Shown here one piece after another: positions 8,702 through 19,498 of a stretch of 64,000 nt of DNA. The notes beneath the pieces are model-generated. The model saw nothing but the letters and a program-made list of their open reading frames with translations, had not been told where the DNA came from and made no database searches. The stretch is taken from contig NZ_AP025696.1 in assembly GCF_027943725.1 (NCBI RefSeq), positions 1,217,501 to 1,281,500 on the forward strand, in the 5' to 3' direction. Every line of letters begins with the position of its first letter. Position 1 is the stretch's first letter. This DNA comes from Nitrosophilus kaiyonis (GTDB lineage Bacteria > Campylobacterota > Campylobacteria > Campylobacterales > Nitratiruptoraceae). A program made the translations under genes and the position numbers.

Positions 8702-10554
8702 TGGGCCTTTTTGGTTTTGGTAAAAATGGTAAGAAAAAAGATAACAAAAAAGAAAAAAAGATAATTTTTTTAAGTAAAAGAGATGCAGATAGATATCATG
8801 TTGAAAATCTTAATGTAAAAGGGATTGGAAAAGTATTAGATATTTCAAAAAATGGTGTAGCTGTAAAAAAAGATGAGATAGAAGAGGTTAAAAAAGAGAG
8901 TTTAGATATAAAGTTAGAAGGCCAAGAAGTCAAAGCCTCTTTAAAAAGAGAGACTCTTAAAGAAGTTGGTTTTAAATTTGAAGATGAAATTGAGACAGAA
9001 GAGATTATTAAAACTCATCTTAAAAAACCAAAAAAATATAGTTTTAAAACGATTCAAAATTTATCATTAGAAGATATTGAAAATGATGAAAATATAGAGA
9101 AAATAAAAGCAGTTATTAACCTTATGCTCGAACTTGATGATCCAAATACAAATGTTGAAAAATTTAATTCTCATATAGAAGCGCTTTCTGAACTAGAAAG
9201 GAGGATTATAAAAAAGGCAAATTCAGTTGAAAGTGCATCTAAGTCTGAAATTAAAAATGTAACAACTGCAATTACTAGGTTAGGATTTGAGGAGGTTAAA
9301 AATATTGTTTATGATTATATAAATGAGAAGATTTCGCTTAAAAATATAAATTTTTCAAATTTTGAAAATTATGAATTTTATAATATATTAAAAACATCTT
9401 TTTTTAAAAAGATTGCACCTCTTTTTTCTTTCAGAGATTTAAGAAGCGAAGGTAGATCACTTTTAGCAACCGAAACCTTAGGTATAGAGTTTCTTATAGA
9501 AAAAAATGAAAATGATTTTAAAAATATATATAAATCACCAAAACATTTATATAGCATATATTCTAGAATTTATGAAAAAATACATTTTGGTATGGATTTT
9601 CTAGATATAAATAAAGACTATTTTTTAAATAGATTAGGATTATTTAAATATCTATATGATGGATATATATTAGCTCATATAAATAGACATCCATATTATG
9701 AATTATCAAATAACAACAGTATAACTTTAAGTTCTAGAAAAATGAGATTTTCTTATATAGCATATTTAACGTTTTTGGCTTTAGAATTTGTATTATCAAA
9801 AGATAAAAAAAGTGGAGCGATACTCTTAAATAGATTAAAAAGATTAGGATTTGATAACAGTAAGGCACTATCCTTTTTGAATGAAACAATATATGAAGCA
9901 AATGATTTATTGGAGCATTTTGGTATAAAAAATAGAATCAATACTGTATCATATCCAACGATAAATATTAATATGGAAAAGATGTTTGGTAAAGAGTTGC
10001 ATTTAACAACATATATGGAAAAAATGGAACTTGTATCAAAAGATGTAAATAGAGTGGCTTTGAGATATGAGGATCAATTTTATGCACTTTTTTTACTAAG
10101 CGAAACATTAAATTCTTATGAGTTTGAATTTAATGAAATGCCTTTTTGTTTTATTCCATGTGAAAATTTAAAAGATGAAGATCTTAAAATAGATATGTTT
10201 AATGGATTTGATATTTTAATATTTAAAAATATTGATAAACTTTCAAAAGATTTATATGAAGATTTTTTTAAAATTTGGAGAGATTTTGAAGGAAAAGTTT
10301 TCGTAACATATAGTGCATATAGTATGATTGACTTTAATAATAAAGTCTTACATGATAAAATAAAAATTTATGTTATTGATATTCCATCATATTATGATAA
10401 TGATTATATATATAAAATGATGTTAAAAACCACTTGTTCTGAAATTAATAAAGAGTTAGATTCTGGAATATGTAAAGTTGAAGATTATTTGAGTGAAATC
10501 ATCACTATGGATTCAGTGATAATAAAAAGCATAGAGAACTTTTGTAAAACTTAA
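8701..10554 (+). CDS. PilZ-like plus HDOD-like signalling protein
   Basis: 617 residues, no membrane segment. After a Lys/Gly-rich start (1-20) comes a PilZ-like stretch (about 22-105) with RDADRYHVENLNVKG and GKVLDISKNGVAVK, resembling the PilZ DxSxxG element; the first arginine motif is weak. Residues about 150-330 look like an HDOD domain (ALSELERRIIKKANS, then AITRLGFEEVKNIVYDY). The C-terminal half (about 380-617) is not recognised. PilZ domains bind c-di-GMP and HDOD domains act as protein scaffolds in bacterial signalling. With pilT and three GGDEF-type genes in this window a role in c-di-GMP-linked surface behaviour is plausible but inferred. Confidence 0.55.
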   Translation: MGLFGFGKNGKKKDNKKEKKIIFLSKRDADRYHVENLNVKGIGKVLDISKNGVAVKKDEIEEVKKESLDIKLEGQEVKASLKRETLKEVGFKFEDEIETEEIIKTHLKKPKKYSFKTIQNLSLEDIENDENIEKIKAVINLMLELDDPNTNVEKFNSHIEALSELERRIIKKANSVESASKSEIKNVTTAITRLGFEEVKNIVYDYINEKISLKNINFSNFENYEFYNILKTSFFKKIAPLFSFRDLRSEGRSLLATETLGIEFLIEKNENDFKNIYKSPKHLYSIYSRIYEKIHFGMDFLDINKDYFLNRLGLFKYLYDGYILAHINRHPYYELSNNNSITLSSRKMRFSYIAYLTFLALEFVLSKDKKSGAILLNRLKRLGFDNSKALSFLNETIYEANDLLEHFGIKNRINTVSYPTININMEKMFGKELHLTTYMEKMELVSKDVNRVALRYEDQFYALFLLSETLNSYEFEFNEMPFCFIPCENLKDEDLKIDMFNGFDILIFKNIDKLSKDLYEDFFKIWRDFEGKVFVTYSAYSMIDFNNKVLHDKIKIYVIDIPSYYDNDYIYKMMLKTTCSEINKELDSGICKVEDYLSEIITMDSVIIKSIENFCKT

Positions 10555-10574
10555 GGGAGGAAAAACTCTCCCTT
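10553..10574. terminator. Bidirectional terminator between convergent genes
   Basis: AAGGGAG (10553-10559) pairs with CTCCCTT (10568-10574) around an 8-nt loop, followed by T on the plus strand and a short T-rich run on the minus strand. It sits exactly between the convergent PilZ-HDOD-like gene and rpsR. Confidence 0.65.
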
Positions 10575-10579
10575 TTAAA

Positions 10580-10852
10580 TTAAAATAGAGGTTTTATCTC
10601 ATCAAATGGATTTGCAATAACTCTTTTTCTATCTACTATATATGGAACTAACGCAGCATGTCTTGCTCTTTTAATTGCCTCTTCAACCATCTCTTGATGT
10701 TTTTTACAGTTTCCTGTTAATCTTCTTGGCATAATTTTATATCTCTCACTTAGACTTGGTTTAATAAGTTCTAAATCTTTATAATCTATAAAAGTTACTT
10801 TTGCTTCGCAATATTTACAATATCTTTTTTTAAATTTTCTTTTTTCTGCCAT
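10580..10852 (-). CDS. rpsR: 30S ribosomal protein S18
   Basis: Binds 16S rRNA on the platform as a heterodimer with S6. 90 residues beginning [19 protein letters not shown], with two N-terminal cysteines (CKYC) and the conserved basic stretch [17 protein letters not shown] and [12 protein letters not shown]. Last gene of rpsF-ssb-rpsR, 13 bp after ssb, ending against a bidirectional terminator. Confidence 0.97.
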   Translation of the reverse strand: MAEKRKFKKRYCKYCEAKVTFIDYKDLELIKPSLSERYKIMPRRLTGNCKKHQEMVEEAIKRARHAALVPYIVDRKRVIANPFDEIKPLF

Positions 10853-10865
10853 AATCTTCTCCTAA

Positions 10866-11321
10866 CTAAAATGGTATTTCATCATCTTCGATATCGATTT
10901 CAGGAATCTCTTCTTTTACGCTTGGTGCTTGATAATCTTGGGTTGGTTTACTATTTTGTTGATAACTGTTTTGAGGCTGATAGTTTGATGGAGTCTCTCC
11001 TCTATCAATCATCTGTAGATTATCAACTGCAATAGAGTGTTTGCTTCTCTTCTGTCCACTCTGATCTACCCATTGTTCAAAAACAAGTCTTCCCTCAATC
11101 AATATTTTTCTTCCCTTTTTTAGGTATTGATTAGCAATTTCAGCCGCTCTACCAAAAAGGGTAATATCAATAAAACAGGTTTCCTCTTTTTGTTCCCCTG
11201 TTTGAGTTTTATATCTTCTATTTGTAGCTATTGCAGATTTTGCAATCGCCATTCCGTTTTGTGTATATCTTAGCTCTATATCTCTTGTAAGATTTCCGAG
11301 CATTATAACTCTGTTATACAT
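10866..11321 (-). CDS. ssb: Single-stranded DNA-binding protein
   Basis: Homotetrameric OB-fold protein coating single-stranded DNA in replication and repair. 151 residues: OB fold 1-105 (MYNRVIMLGNLTRDIELRY, GRKILIEGRL), a Gln/Asn/Ser-rich linker 110-135 (QPQNSYQQNSKPTQ), and the acidic tip IDIEDDEIPF that recruits partner proteins. Located between rpsF and rpsR, 12 bp downstream of rpsF, the usual bacterial arrangement. Confidence 0.97.
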   Translation of the reverse strand: MYNRVIMLGNLTRDIELRYTQNGMAIAKSAIATNRRYKTQTGEQKEETCFIDITLFGRAAEIANQYLKKGRKILIEGRLVFEQWVDQSGQKRSKHSIAVDNLQMIDRGETPSNYQPQNSYQQNSKPTQDYQAPSVKEEIPEIDIEDDEIPF

Positions 11322-11333
11322 AATTTTATCCTA

Positions 11334-11699
11334 TTAACTAGCTGCCTCTTGTGTTTTTTGAGAATGTTTTTGTGCTCTTTGAACCATCTTTTCCCAAGCA
11401 GCTATATCTTTTTTTGTTTCATATTTTACAGTTAAAAATCTAATAACATCTTCTGTGATTCTATAAATTCTCTCAAGTTCTAAAACTGTAGTTGAAGGTG
11501 CTTTGAAATAGATCACATAATAGTGGCCTCTTTCATATTTTTGAATTGGATAAGCAAGTTTTCTTACTCCAAAATCCTCATAGGCAACAATTTCGCCACC
11601 ATTTTTTTCAATAACTTCTTTTATGAAGTTAAATCTTGCCTGACTCTCTTCTTCAGTTAGAGTAGGCTTTAACACAAAAAGTGTCTCGTAATGTCTCAT
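11334..11699 (-). CDS. rpsF: 30S ribosomal protein S6
   Basis: 121 residues, [18 protein letters not shown] start and the S6 core ([26 protein letters not shown] split over two strands), with a charged tail. Pairs with S18. AAAGGAGAAAAG precedes the ATG. First gene of rpsF-ssb-rpsR and preceded by a structured leader (11700-11800). In several phyla S6:S18 bind their own leader mRNA. Confidence 0.97.
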   Translation of the reverse strand: MRHYETLFVLKPTLTEEESQARFNFIKEVIEKNGGEIVAYEDFGVRKLAYPIQKYERGHYYVIYFKAPSTTVLELERIYRITEDVIRFLTVKYETKKDIAAWEKMVQRAQKHSQKTQEAAS

Positions 11700-11800
11700 C
11701 TTTTCTCCTTTTGGCTATTTTAGGGCATATACCCATTTATCCGAGTTGAACCCGGAAAGGCTATCTTAGACTTCTCTAAAATAGAGGCTGATGTTATCAT
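11700..11800 (-). promoter_or_regulatory. Structured leader of rpsF-ssb-rpsR with alternative pairings
   Basis: Read on the minus strand, the segment at 11775-11784 can pair over 10 bp with 11761-11770 (loop GAAG) or over 9 bp, perfectly, with 11715-11723 just before the rpsF ribosome binding site. Between them lie a 6-bp CCGG-containing hairpin (11740-11756) and a small GGG/CCC hairpin (11723-11734). Mutually exclusive helices next to a ribosomal-protein start suggest autoregulation. I cannot confirm a match to the published S6:S18 leader motif. Confidence 0.45.
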
Positions 11801-12774
11801 ATTAAAGCTTGAATTTTTATTAAAGATGAAAATAAATAACTTTTTCTATCAATATCTGTTTTTGTTTTAAGATAAAGTTCGCTATTTTGTAACTCTTTAA
11901 AAAGGTTTAAAAAATCTCTCTCTTTTAATTTCATTGCAAGAGCAACTCTTTGTTTTTCAATTTGTGGAGGAAGTTTATATCCAAGAACCTCTTTTGAATC
12001 AAAAAAACCGTTTATCTTTATAAATGAGTGAAACATAAAAAGCTGTTGTAAGAAATTTTCAAATCCAAGCAAAATTTTTAACTCATTTATATCTTCATAT
12101 TCTAAATTTTTTAAAATTTCATTGATAGGTTTTTTTTCTAAAAGATATATATAAAATTTTTCAAGATTTAAAGGAGTAAGAGAATAAGCAAGCTCATCTA
12201 TCTCTTTATTTCCAACATTTTTTGTAAGTATAGAGATTTTTTCAAGCTCTTTTTTTGCAAGTTCTAAATTTAAATCCAAAGACAAAAGAAGATGATTTAT
12301 AGAAAACTCATCTATTTGAATACCTTTTTGTTTTGCAAAATTTGAAATTATCTCTTTTGCTTCATAAAGAGTTGGTTTAAAAAATCTAACAAAATCTGCT
12401 TGTTTATTTTTTGAAAAAGATTTTGATATTTTTTTTGCATCTCTTGAATAAAGTTCATATATAAAAAAGCTATTTTGATTTTTTATGCATAAATCTATAA
12501 GGATATCCATCTCTTTTTTTGCAATCTCTTTATCATGTTTTATAATCAAAAGGTTGATATCTCCAAAAAGAGAGGATTGTGAGAGATAATTTTTAGCCCC
12601 TTCAAAATTGTATTCATCAAAATAGTATATAAGTCTATTATCTTTTTGAGGATCAATAATATCAGCTATTTTTTTAGAATATTCATTTATATAATATGGC
12701 TCTTCTCCATATAAAAGAGTGGATTTTAAATTAAAGCCTTTATTTAAAAGCTCATCAAGGGCTTTTTTGTACAT
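11797..12774 (-). CDS. holA: DNA polymerase III delta subunit
   Basis: Clamp-loader wrench that opens the beta sliding clamp. 325 residues, the usual HolA length. MYKKALDELLNKGFNLKSTL and LLYGEEPYYINEYSKKI are typical of the N-terminal AAA-like domain; the middle contains LELAKKELEKISIL and the C-terminal helical domain ends in DRKSYLFSSLIKIQAL. It lies between rnr and rpsF in the order rnr-holA-rpsF-ssb-rpsR, which I remember from Helicobacter pylori. The gap to rnr is filled by a heptameric repeat array. Confidence 0.88.
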   Translation of the reverse strand: MYKKALDELLNKGFNLKSTLLYGEEPYYINEYSKKIADIIDPQKDNRLIYYFDEYNFEGAKNYLSQSSLFGDINLLIIKHDKEIAKKEMDILIDLCIKNQNSFFIYELYSRDAKKISKSFSKNKQADFVRFFKPTLYEAKEIISNFAKQKGIQIDEFSINHLLLSLDLNLELAKKELEKISILTKNVGNKEIDELAYSLTPLNLEKFYIYLLEKKPINEILKNLEYEDINELKILLGFENFLQQLFMFHSFIKINGFFDSKEVLGYKLPPQIEKQRVALAMKLKERDFLNLFKELQNSELYLKTKTDIDRKSYLFSSLIKIQALI

Positions 12775-12787
12775 TTTTTTCCTTTAA

Positions 12788-12904
12788 CATTGGACATTAG
12801 ACATTAAACATTTGACATTAGGGATTAGTGTTAGGTGTAAGTTTTGAGTTTATAATTATCATTAATTTATGCCAATAACTTAATATCTAATGACTAATGA
12901 CTAT

Positions 12905-12919
<15 letters not shown>
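12788..12919. repeat. Heptameric repeat array between rnr and holA
   Basis: Two blocks of degenerate 7-bp units. Block 1 (12788-12850) is nine units on the pattern CATTAGA / CATTAAA / CATTAGG drifting to GTTAGGT. Block 2 (about 12871-12919) has units such as ACTTAAT, ATCTAAT, GACTAAT, GACTATT and CACTAAA. Block 2 runs over the rnr stop codon (12905-12907) and its last codons, and is nearly the same as part of the array at 33841-33880. Confidence 0.7.
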
Positions 12920-15973
<3,054 letters not shown>

Positions 15974-15974
<1 letters not shown>

Positions 15975-15995
15975 CAAAGAGCTTTTGCTCTTTGT
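15974..15995 (+). terminator. Hairpin after ilvC, possibly an attenuator
   Basis: ACAAAGAGC (15974-15982) and GCTCTTTGT (15987-15995) form a perfect 9-bp stem with a TTTT loop, starting at the last base of the ilvC stop. There is no T run downstream, and the ribosome binding site of the next gene follows at once, so it may stabilise the ilvC mRNA or attenuate rather than fully terminate. Confidence 0.5.
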
Positions 15996-16007
15996 AAAGA
16001 GTATAAA

Positions 16008-16973
16008 TTGACAAAAAGAAAAAAAAGAACTAAGAAATCTTCGAAAAAAAGTCAAAAAAAACTGCTATTTATCTTCCTTATTGCTTTAGTTGTAATAGCA
16101 TCAGGTATTAGTGGATATGTTTTTTTCAAAAAAGGATATGAGAAAGGATATCAAAAAGCCTCTTTAATTGCTCAAAATAAAATCAAACAGATAAAAAAAG
16201 AGGAAAAAAAGGCTTTACAAAAGCATTTAAAAGAGTATATGTCTGAGATTAAAGATTATATGCACAACAAAATTAAAGAGACAAAAGAAAAGATTATTAT
16301 TCAAAAGAAAAAATACGATAAAAAACCAAAACTTGCAATAATAATTGATGATGTTGCTTTTAAATATCAAGTTGATGAATTAAAATCTTTAAATATTCCT
16401 ATAAACTTATCTTTTTTCCCGCCTAATAAAAGGCATCCAAATACTCCAATTTATGCAAAAAACTTTAAGATTTATATGATACATCTTCCTTTAGAGGCTA
16501 AAAATTTTAAGACACCAGAGCCTTTTACATTAAATATCAACTCTTCGCAAGAAGAAATAGAAAATAGAATTAGAAAAATCAGAGAGTGGTTTCCAAATGC
16601 AAAATATATAAATAATCATACTGGAAGTGCATTTACAAGTAATTATGAAGCTATGGATAGATTAATTAATGTATTAAATAGATACCAGTTTAGATTTTTA
16701 GATAGTAGAACAACTCCTGATACTAAAGTTGCAGAAGTTGAAAAAAAATATGGAATAAAATATTTAGCAAGAGATATATTTTTAGATAATGAACAAAATG
16801 TTAAATATATAAAAAATCAGCTAAAAAAAGCAGTGGCTATTGCAAAAAAAAGAGGATTTGCTATAGCTATAGGACATCCACATCCAAAAACTATAGAGGC
16901 TTTAAGAGAATCTAAAGATATTTTAAAAGATGTTAAGTTAGTATATATTAATGAGCTTGATAAGGTGAATTAG
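16008..16973 (+). CDS. Divergent polysaccharide deacetylase (YibQ/DUF610 type), membrane anchored
   Basis: 321 residues: a very basic N-terminus (1-22), one membrane segment (about 24-45, LLFIFLIALVVIASGISGY), a coiled-coil-like Lys/Glu stretch (55-105), then a catalytic-like domain from KPKLAIIIDDVAF with FFPPNKRHPNTP, MIHLPLEAKNF, INNHTGSAFTSN and AIGHPHPKTIEAL. This is the divergent polysaccharide deacetylase family, thought to act on extracytoplasmic glycans; the true substrate is unknown. Start is TTG at 16008 with AAAGAG 6 bp before it. Downstream lies an octamer/heptamer repeat element. Confidence 0.8.
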   Translation: MTKRKKRTKKSSKKSQKKLLFIFLIALVVIASGISGYVFFKKGYEKGYQKASLIAQNKIKQIKKEEKKALQKHLKEYMSEIKDYMHNKIKETKEKIIIQKKKYDKKPKLAIIIDDVAFKYQVDELKSLNIPINLSFFPPNKRHPNTPIYAKNFKIYMIHLPLEAKNFKTPEPFTLNINSSQEEIENRIRKIREWFPNAKYINNHTGSAFTSNYEAMDRLINVLNRYQFRFLDSRTTPDTKVAEVEKKYGIKYLARDIFLDNEQNVKYIKNQLKKAVAIAKKRGFAIAIGHPHPKTIEALRESKDILKDVKLVYINELDKVN

Positions 16974-16988
16974 AAAACAATTATTAAG

Positions 16989-17092
16989 TGGAAGAGGGGC
17001 ATAGCGGGATAGTAGAAAAGCGGTGAAGGAGTGAAGCGGGGAAGCTGTGAAGAGAAAAATTTACTAATTTCCAATGACTAATGTCCAATTAA
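16989..17092 (+). repeat. Octamer array followed by heptamer array (copy A)
   Basis: Nine contiguous 8-bp units from 16989 (GTGGAAGA, GGGGCATA, GCGGGATA, GTAGAAAA, GCGGTGAA, GGAGTGAA, GCGGGGAA, GCTGTGAA, then a degenerate one), followed at 17065-17092 by four 7-bp units (CTAATTT, CCAATGA, CTAATGT, CCAATTA). It fills the gap between the deacetylase and DASS transporter genes and ends 18 bp before the transporter ATG. The unit order is close to that of copy B (18509 onwards). Confidence 0.8.
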
Positions 17093-17110
17093 ATTCACAA
17101 AAGGCATAAT

Positions 17111-18448
17111 ATGCAAAAACTTTCCATTGCTGTTGGTATATCTTTGCTTTTTTTTGCATTTAGTTCTTATATTTTTGATCCAATTCAAGCAAGACTTATT
17201 GGTACAGTTGCTTTTTTAGTGGTACTTTGGACAAATGAGGGATTGCCCCTTGGTGTTGTATCTTTACTTCCAATAATTTTATTTCCAACATTAGGAATAG
17301 TTGATATAAAAACTGTTACTCCTAACTATTCAAAGTCAATAATATTTCTATTTATAGGTGGTTTTTTACTTGCTATGGCTATGCAAAAAACATTTTTACA
17401 TGAAAGATTAGCAAAAAAATTGTTATCAATTTTTCCAAATACACCTAAGGGAATAATATATTCATTGGCTATAACTTCAGCAGTTTTAAGTTCATTTTTA
17501 TCAAATACAACTGTAACCCTTATGATGATGCCGATTGCTCTTTTTTTAACACAAAATAAAAAGTTAAAAGTTAGATTTTTAATTGCTACTGCTTATGGAG
17601 CAAGTATAGGAGGTATTTTTACACCAATTGGTACACCACCAAATTTAATACTGCTTGGATTTTTAGAAGATATTAAATTAACATCTCCAACATTTTTAGA
17701 ATGGATGATGTTAACTTTTCCTGTTGTTGCTTCTATGCTTTATATAGTTCCTTATATTTTATCAAAAAGTGTAAAAGATGAATTGCTTGAAGCAAAACTT
17801 ATTGAGAAGTTTCCTCCAATGAGTAGCGATCAAAAAAAACTCTCAATAATTTTAATCTCTTTAGTTGTTTTACTTATAATAAATGCACCTATTAAACCAT
17901 TTTATAATGGTTTAGGGTTAAATGAAAAGATTATTCTTTTAGCTTTTGGACTGATACTTTTTTTACCAAATATTTCTATATTAAAATGGGAAGATTTCAA
18001 AGATATGCCCTATGAGATAATTTTTCTTTTTGGTGCAGGTTTTAGTATAGCATCAGCATTTATTAAAACTGGCCTTGCATCAGCACTAGCTGGATATTTT
18101 TCATATTTTGCTAGTTTTCCATTTATTGTGATTTTATTTTTAATTGCACTTTTTGTTTCATTTTCTACAGAGATTACAAGTAATACTGCATTAACATCAA
18201 TAGCCCTTCCTATTTTTTATGAATTTGCTAAAAATAGTGGATTTAATATTGAAATTACTCTTTTTATAGCTACAATTGCTGCAAGTTATGCTTTTATGTT
18301 GCCTATTGCAACACCTCCTAATGCAATTATAATGTCAAGTAGGGTCATAAAAATAAAAGAGATGGCAAAAATTGGATTTTTGATAAATTTTATAGGTGTT
18401 GCTATAGTATCTATTGTAGCAATTGTTTTTTGGAATAACTATTTTTGA
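17111..18448 (+). CDS. DASS (SLC13-type) anion transporter
   Basis: 445 residues, almost entirely hydrophobic with 11-12 membrane segments. Two inverted SNT-type repeats are visible: FLSNTTVTLMMMPI with GIFTPIGTPPNLI in the first half, and TEITSNTALTSIALPI with PIATPPNAIIMSS in the second. These are the substrate and sodium-site motifs of the divalent-anion:sodium symporter family, which carries dicarboxylates, sulfate or phosphate. Inner membrane. The exact substrate cannot be told. Flanked on both sides by octamer/heptamer repeat elements, AAAGG-type Shine-Dalgarno right before the ATG. Confidence 0.88.
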   Translation: MQKLSIAVGISLLFFAFSSYIFDPIQARLIGTVAFLVVLWTNEGLPLGVVSLLPIILFPTLGIVDIKTVTPNYSKSIIFLFIGGFLLAMAMQKTFLHERLAKKLLSIFPNTPKGIIYSLAITSAVLSSFLSNTTVTLMMMPIALFLTQNKKLKVRFLIATAYGASIGGIFTPIGTPPNLILLGFLEDIKLTSPTFLEWMMLTFPVVASMLYIVPYILSKSVKDELLEAKLIEKFPPMSSDQKKLSIILISLVVLLIINAPIKPFYNGLGLNEKIILLAFGLILFLPNISILKWEDFKDMPYEIIFLFGAGFSIASAFIKTGLASALAGYFSYFASFPFIVILFLIALFVSFSTEITSNTALTSIALPIFYEFAKNSGFNIEITLFIATIAASYAFMLPIATPPNAIIMSSRVIKIKEMAKIGFLINFIGVAIVSIVAIVFWNNYF

Positions 18449-18484
18449 GAAAAGGTGAGTGGTTGAGTAAGTTGAGTAGGGTGA

Positions 18485-18714
18485 GTTAGAAAGTGAGATA
18501 GTAAGAGAGTGGAATAGGGGCATAGCGGGAAAGTAGATGAGCAGTGAAAAAGTGAAGTGGGGAAGCCATGAAGTGGGATAGTGGAATAGAGTTAAGAGCT
18601 AAGATTTAAGAGTTAAGAATTAAAAATTAAATGAGTAAGTTTAGTAGTGCACTTAGTACTTAGCTCTTAATACTTAGCTCTAATTCCCAATTCCTAATGT
18701 CTAATGTCCAATGT
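18485..18714 (+). repeat. Octamer array followed by two heptamer arrays with dyad symmetry (copy B)
   Basis: About thirteen 8-bp units (18485-18588, for example GTGAGATA, GTAAGAGA, GTGGAATA, GGGGCATA, GCGGGAAA, GCAGTGAA, GTGGGGAA), then six 7-bp units of type AGAGTTA/AGAGCTA (18588-18629), a spacer, and nine 7-bp units of type CTTAGCT changing to CTAATGT and CCAATGT (18652-18714). AGAGCTAAG (18595-18603) is the exact complement of CTTAGCTCT at 18659-18667 and 18673-18681, so the element can fold back. It ends 6 bp before the dprA ribosome binding site. Confidence 0.8.
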
Positions 18715-18731
18715 CAAAACAAAGGCAACCT

Positions 18732-19496
18732 TTGAATATTATCAATAAGAATGATATAAAAGAGTTAAAAGATTTAAAATTTGAAAAGCTTTATTATATT
18801 GGAAATAAAGAGTTATTAAAAAGGCCAAAAATATCAATTGTTGGATCAAGAAAAGCATTAAACTATTCAAAAGAGTTTGCTTTTAAGATTGCAAGAGAGT
18901 TTGCAAAAAGAGGTTATGTTGTTGTAAGCGGAGCTGCTATGGGAATAGATGCAGCAGCTCATAGAGGCGCAGGCAGTGAAAATACCATCGCTGTTGTGGC
19001 AAATGGGCTTGATATAAAATATCCTGCAGTAAATAGAGAGCTTATAATAGATATTGAAAAAAATGGTCTAGTGCTTAGTCAATTTGATTATGGATTTAAG
19101 CAAACACCATGGAGTTTTGTTATTAGAAATGAGATAGTTGTAGCTTTAGGAGAGATTTTAATTGTATGTGAGGCAGAAGTGAATAGTGGTTCTATGAGAA
19201 GTGTTGAGTATGCATTAAGAATGAACAAAAATATATATGTTTTGCCTCATAGATTAAATTCAAGCAGTGGAACTAACTATCTTTTAAAAAAATCTCTTGC
19301 CAAGCCAATATATGATATTGAAGAGTTTGCAAATAGTTTTAAAAATATTGAAGAGAAAAAGGATGATTTTATTGAATATTTAAAGACCTCTCCATTATAT
19401 GAAGATGCAGTTAAAAAATATAAAGAAAAAATTTTTGAAGCAGAAATCTTGGGTGAGATAGAGATAGTAAATATGAGAATTATCTATAAAGGTTAG
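18732..19496 (+). CDS. dprA: DNA-processing protein DprA (Smf)
   Basis: Loads RecA on incoming single-stranded DNA during natural transformation. Rossmann-like core: ISIVGSRKALNYS, VVVSGAAMGIDAAAHRGA, TIAVVANGLDIKYPAVN, FVIRNEIVVALGEILIVCEA and SGSMRSVEYALRMNKNIYVLP; 254 residues, short, without the C-terminal winged helix seen in some species. I choose TTG at 18732 because AAAGG (18721-18725) stands 6 bp before it. The ATG at 18711 in the same frame lies inside a heptamer unit (CCAATGT) without a ribosome binding site. First gene of a dprA-glucosaminidase-MBL-HTH operon. Confidence 0.9.
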   Translation: MNIINKNDIKELKDLKFEKLYYIGNKELLKRPKISIVGSRKALNYSKEFAFKIAREFAKRGYVVVSGAAMGIDAAAHRGAGSENTIAVVANGLDIKYPAVNRELIIDIEKNGLVLSQFDYGFKQTPWSFVIRNEIVVALGEILIVCEAEVNSGSMRSVEYALRMNKNIYVLPHRLNSSSGTNYLLKKSLAKPIYDIEEFANSFKNIEEKKDDFIEYLKTSPLYEDAVKKYKEKIFEAEILGEIEIVNMRIIYKG

Positions 19497-19498
19497 GC

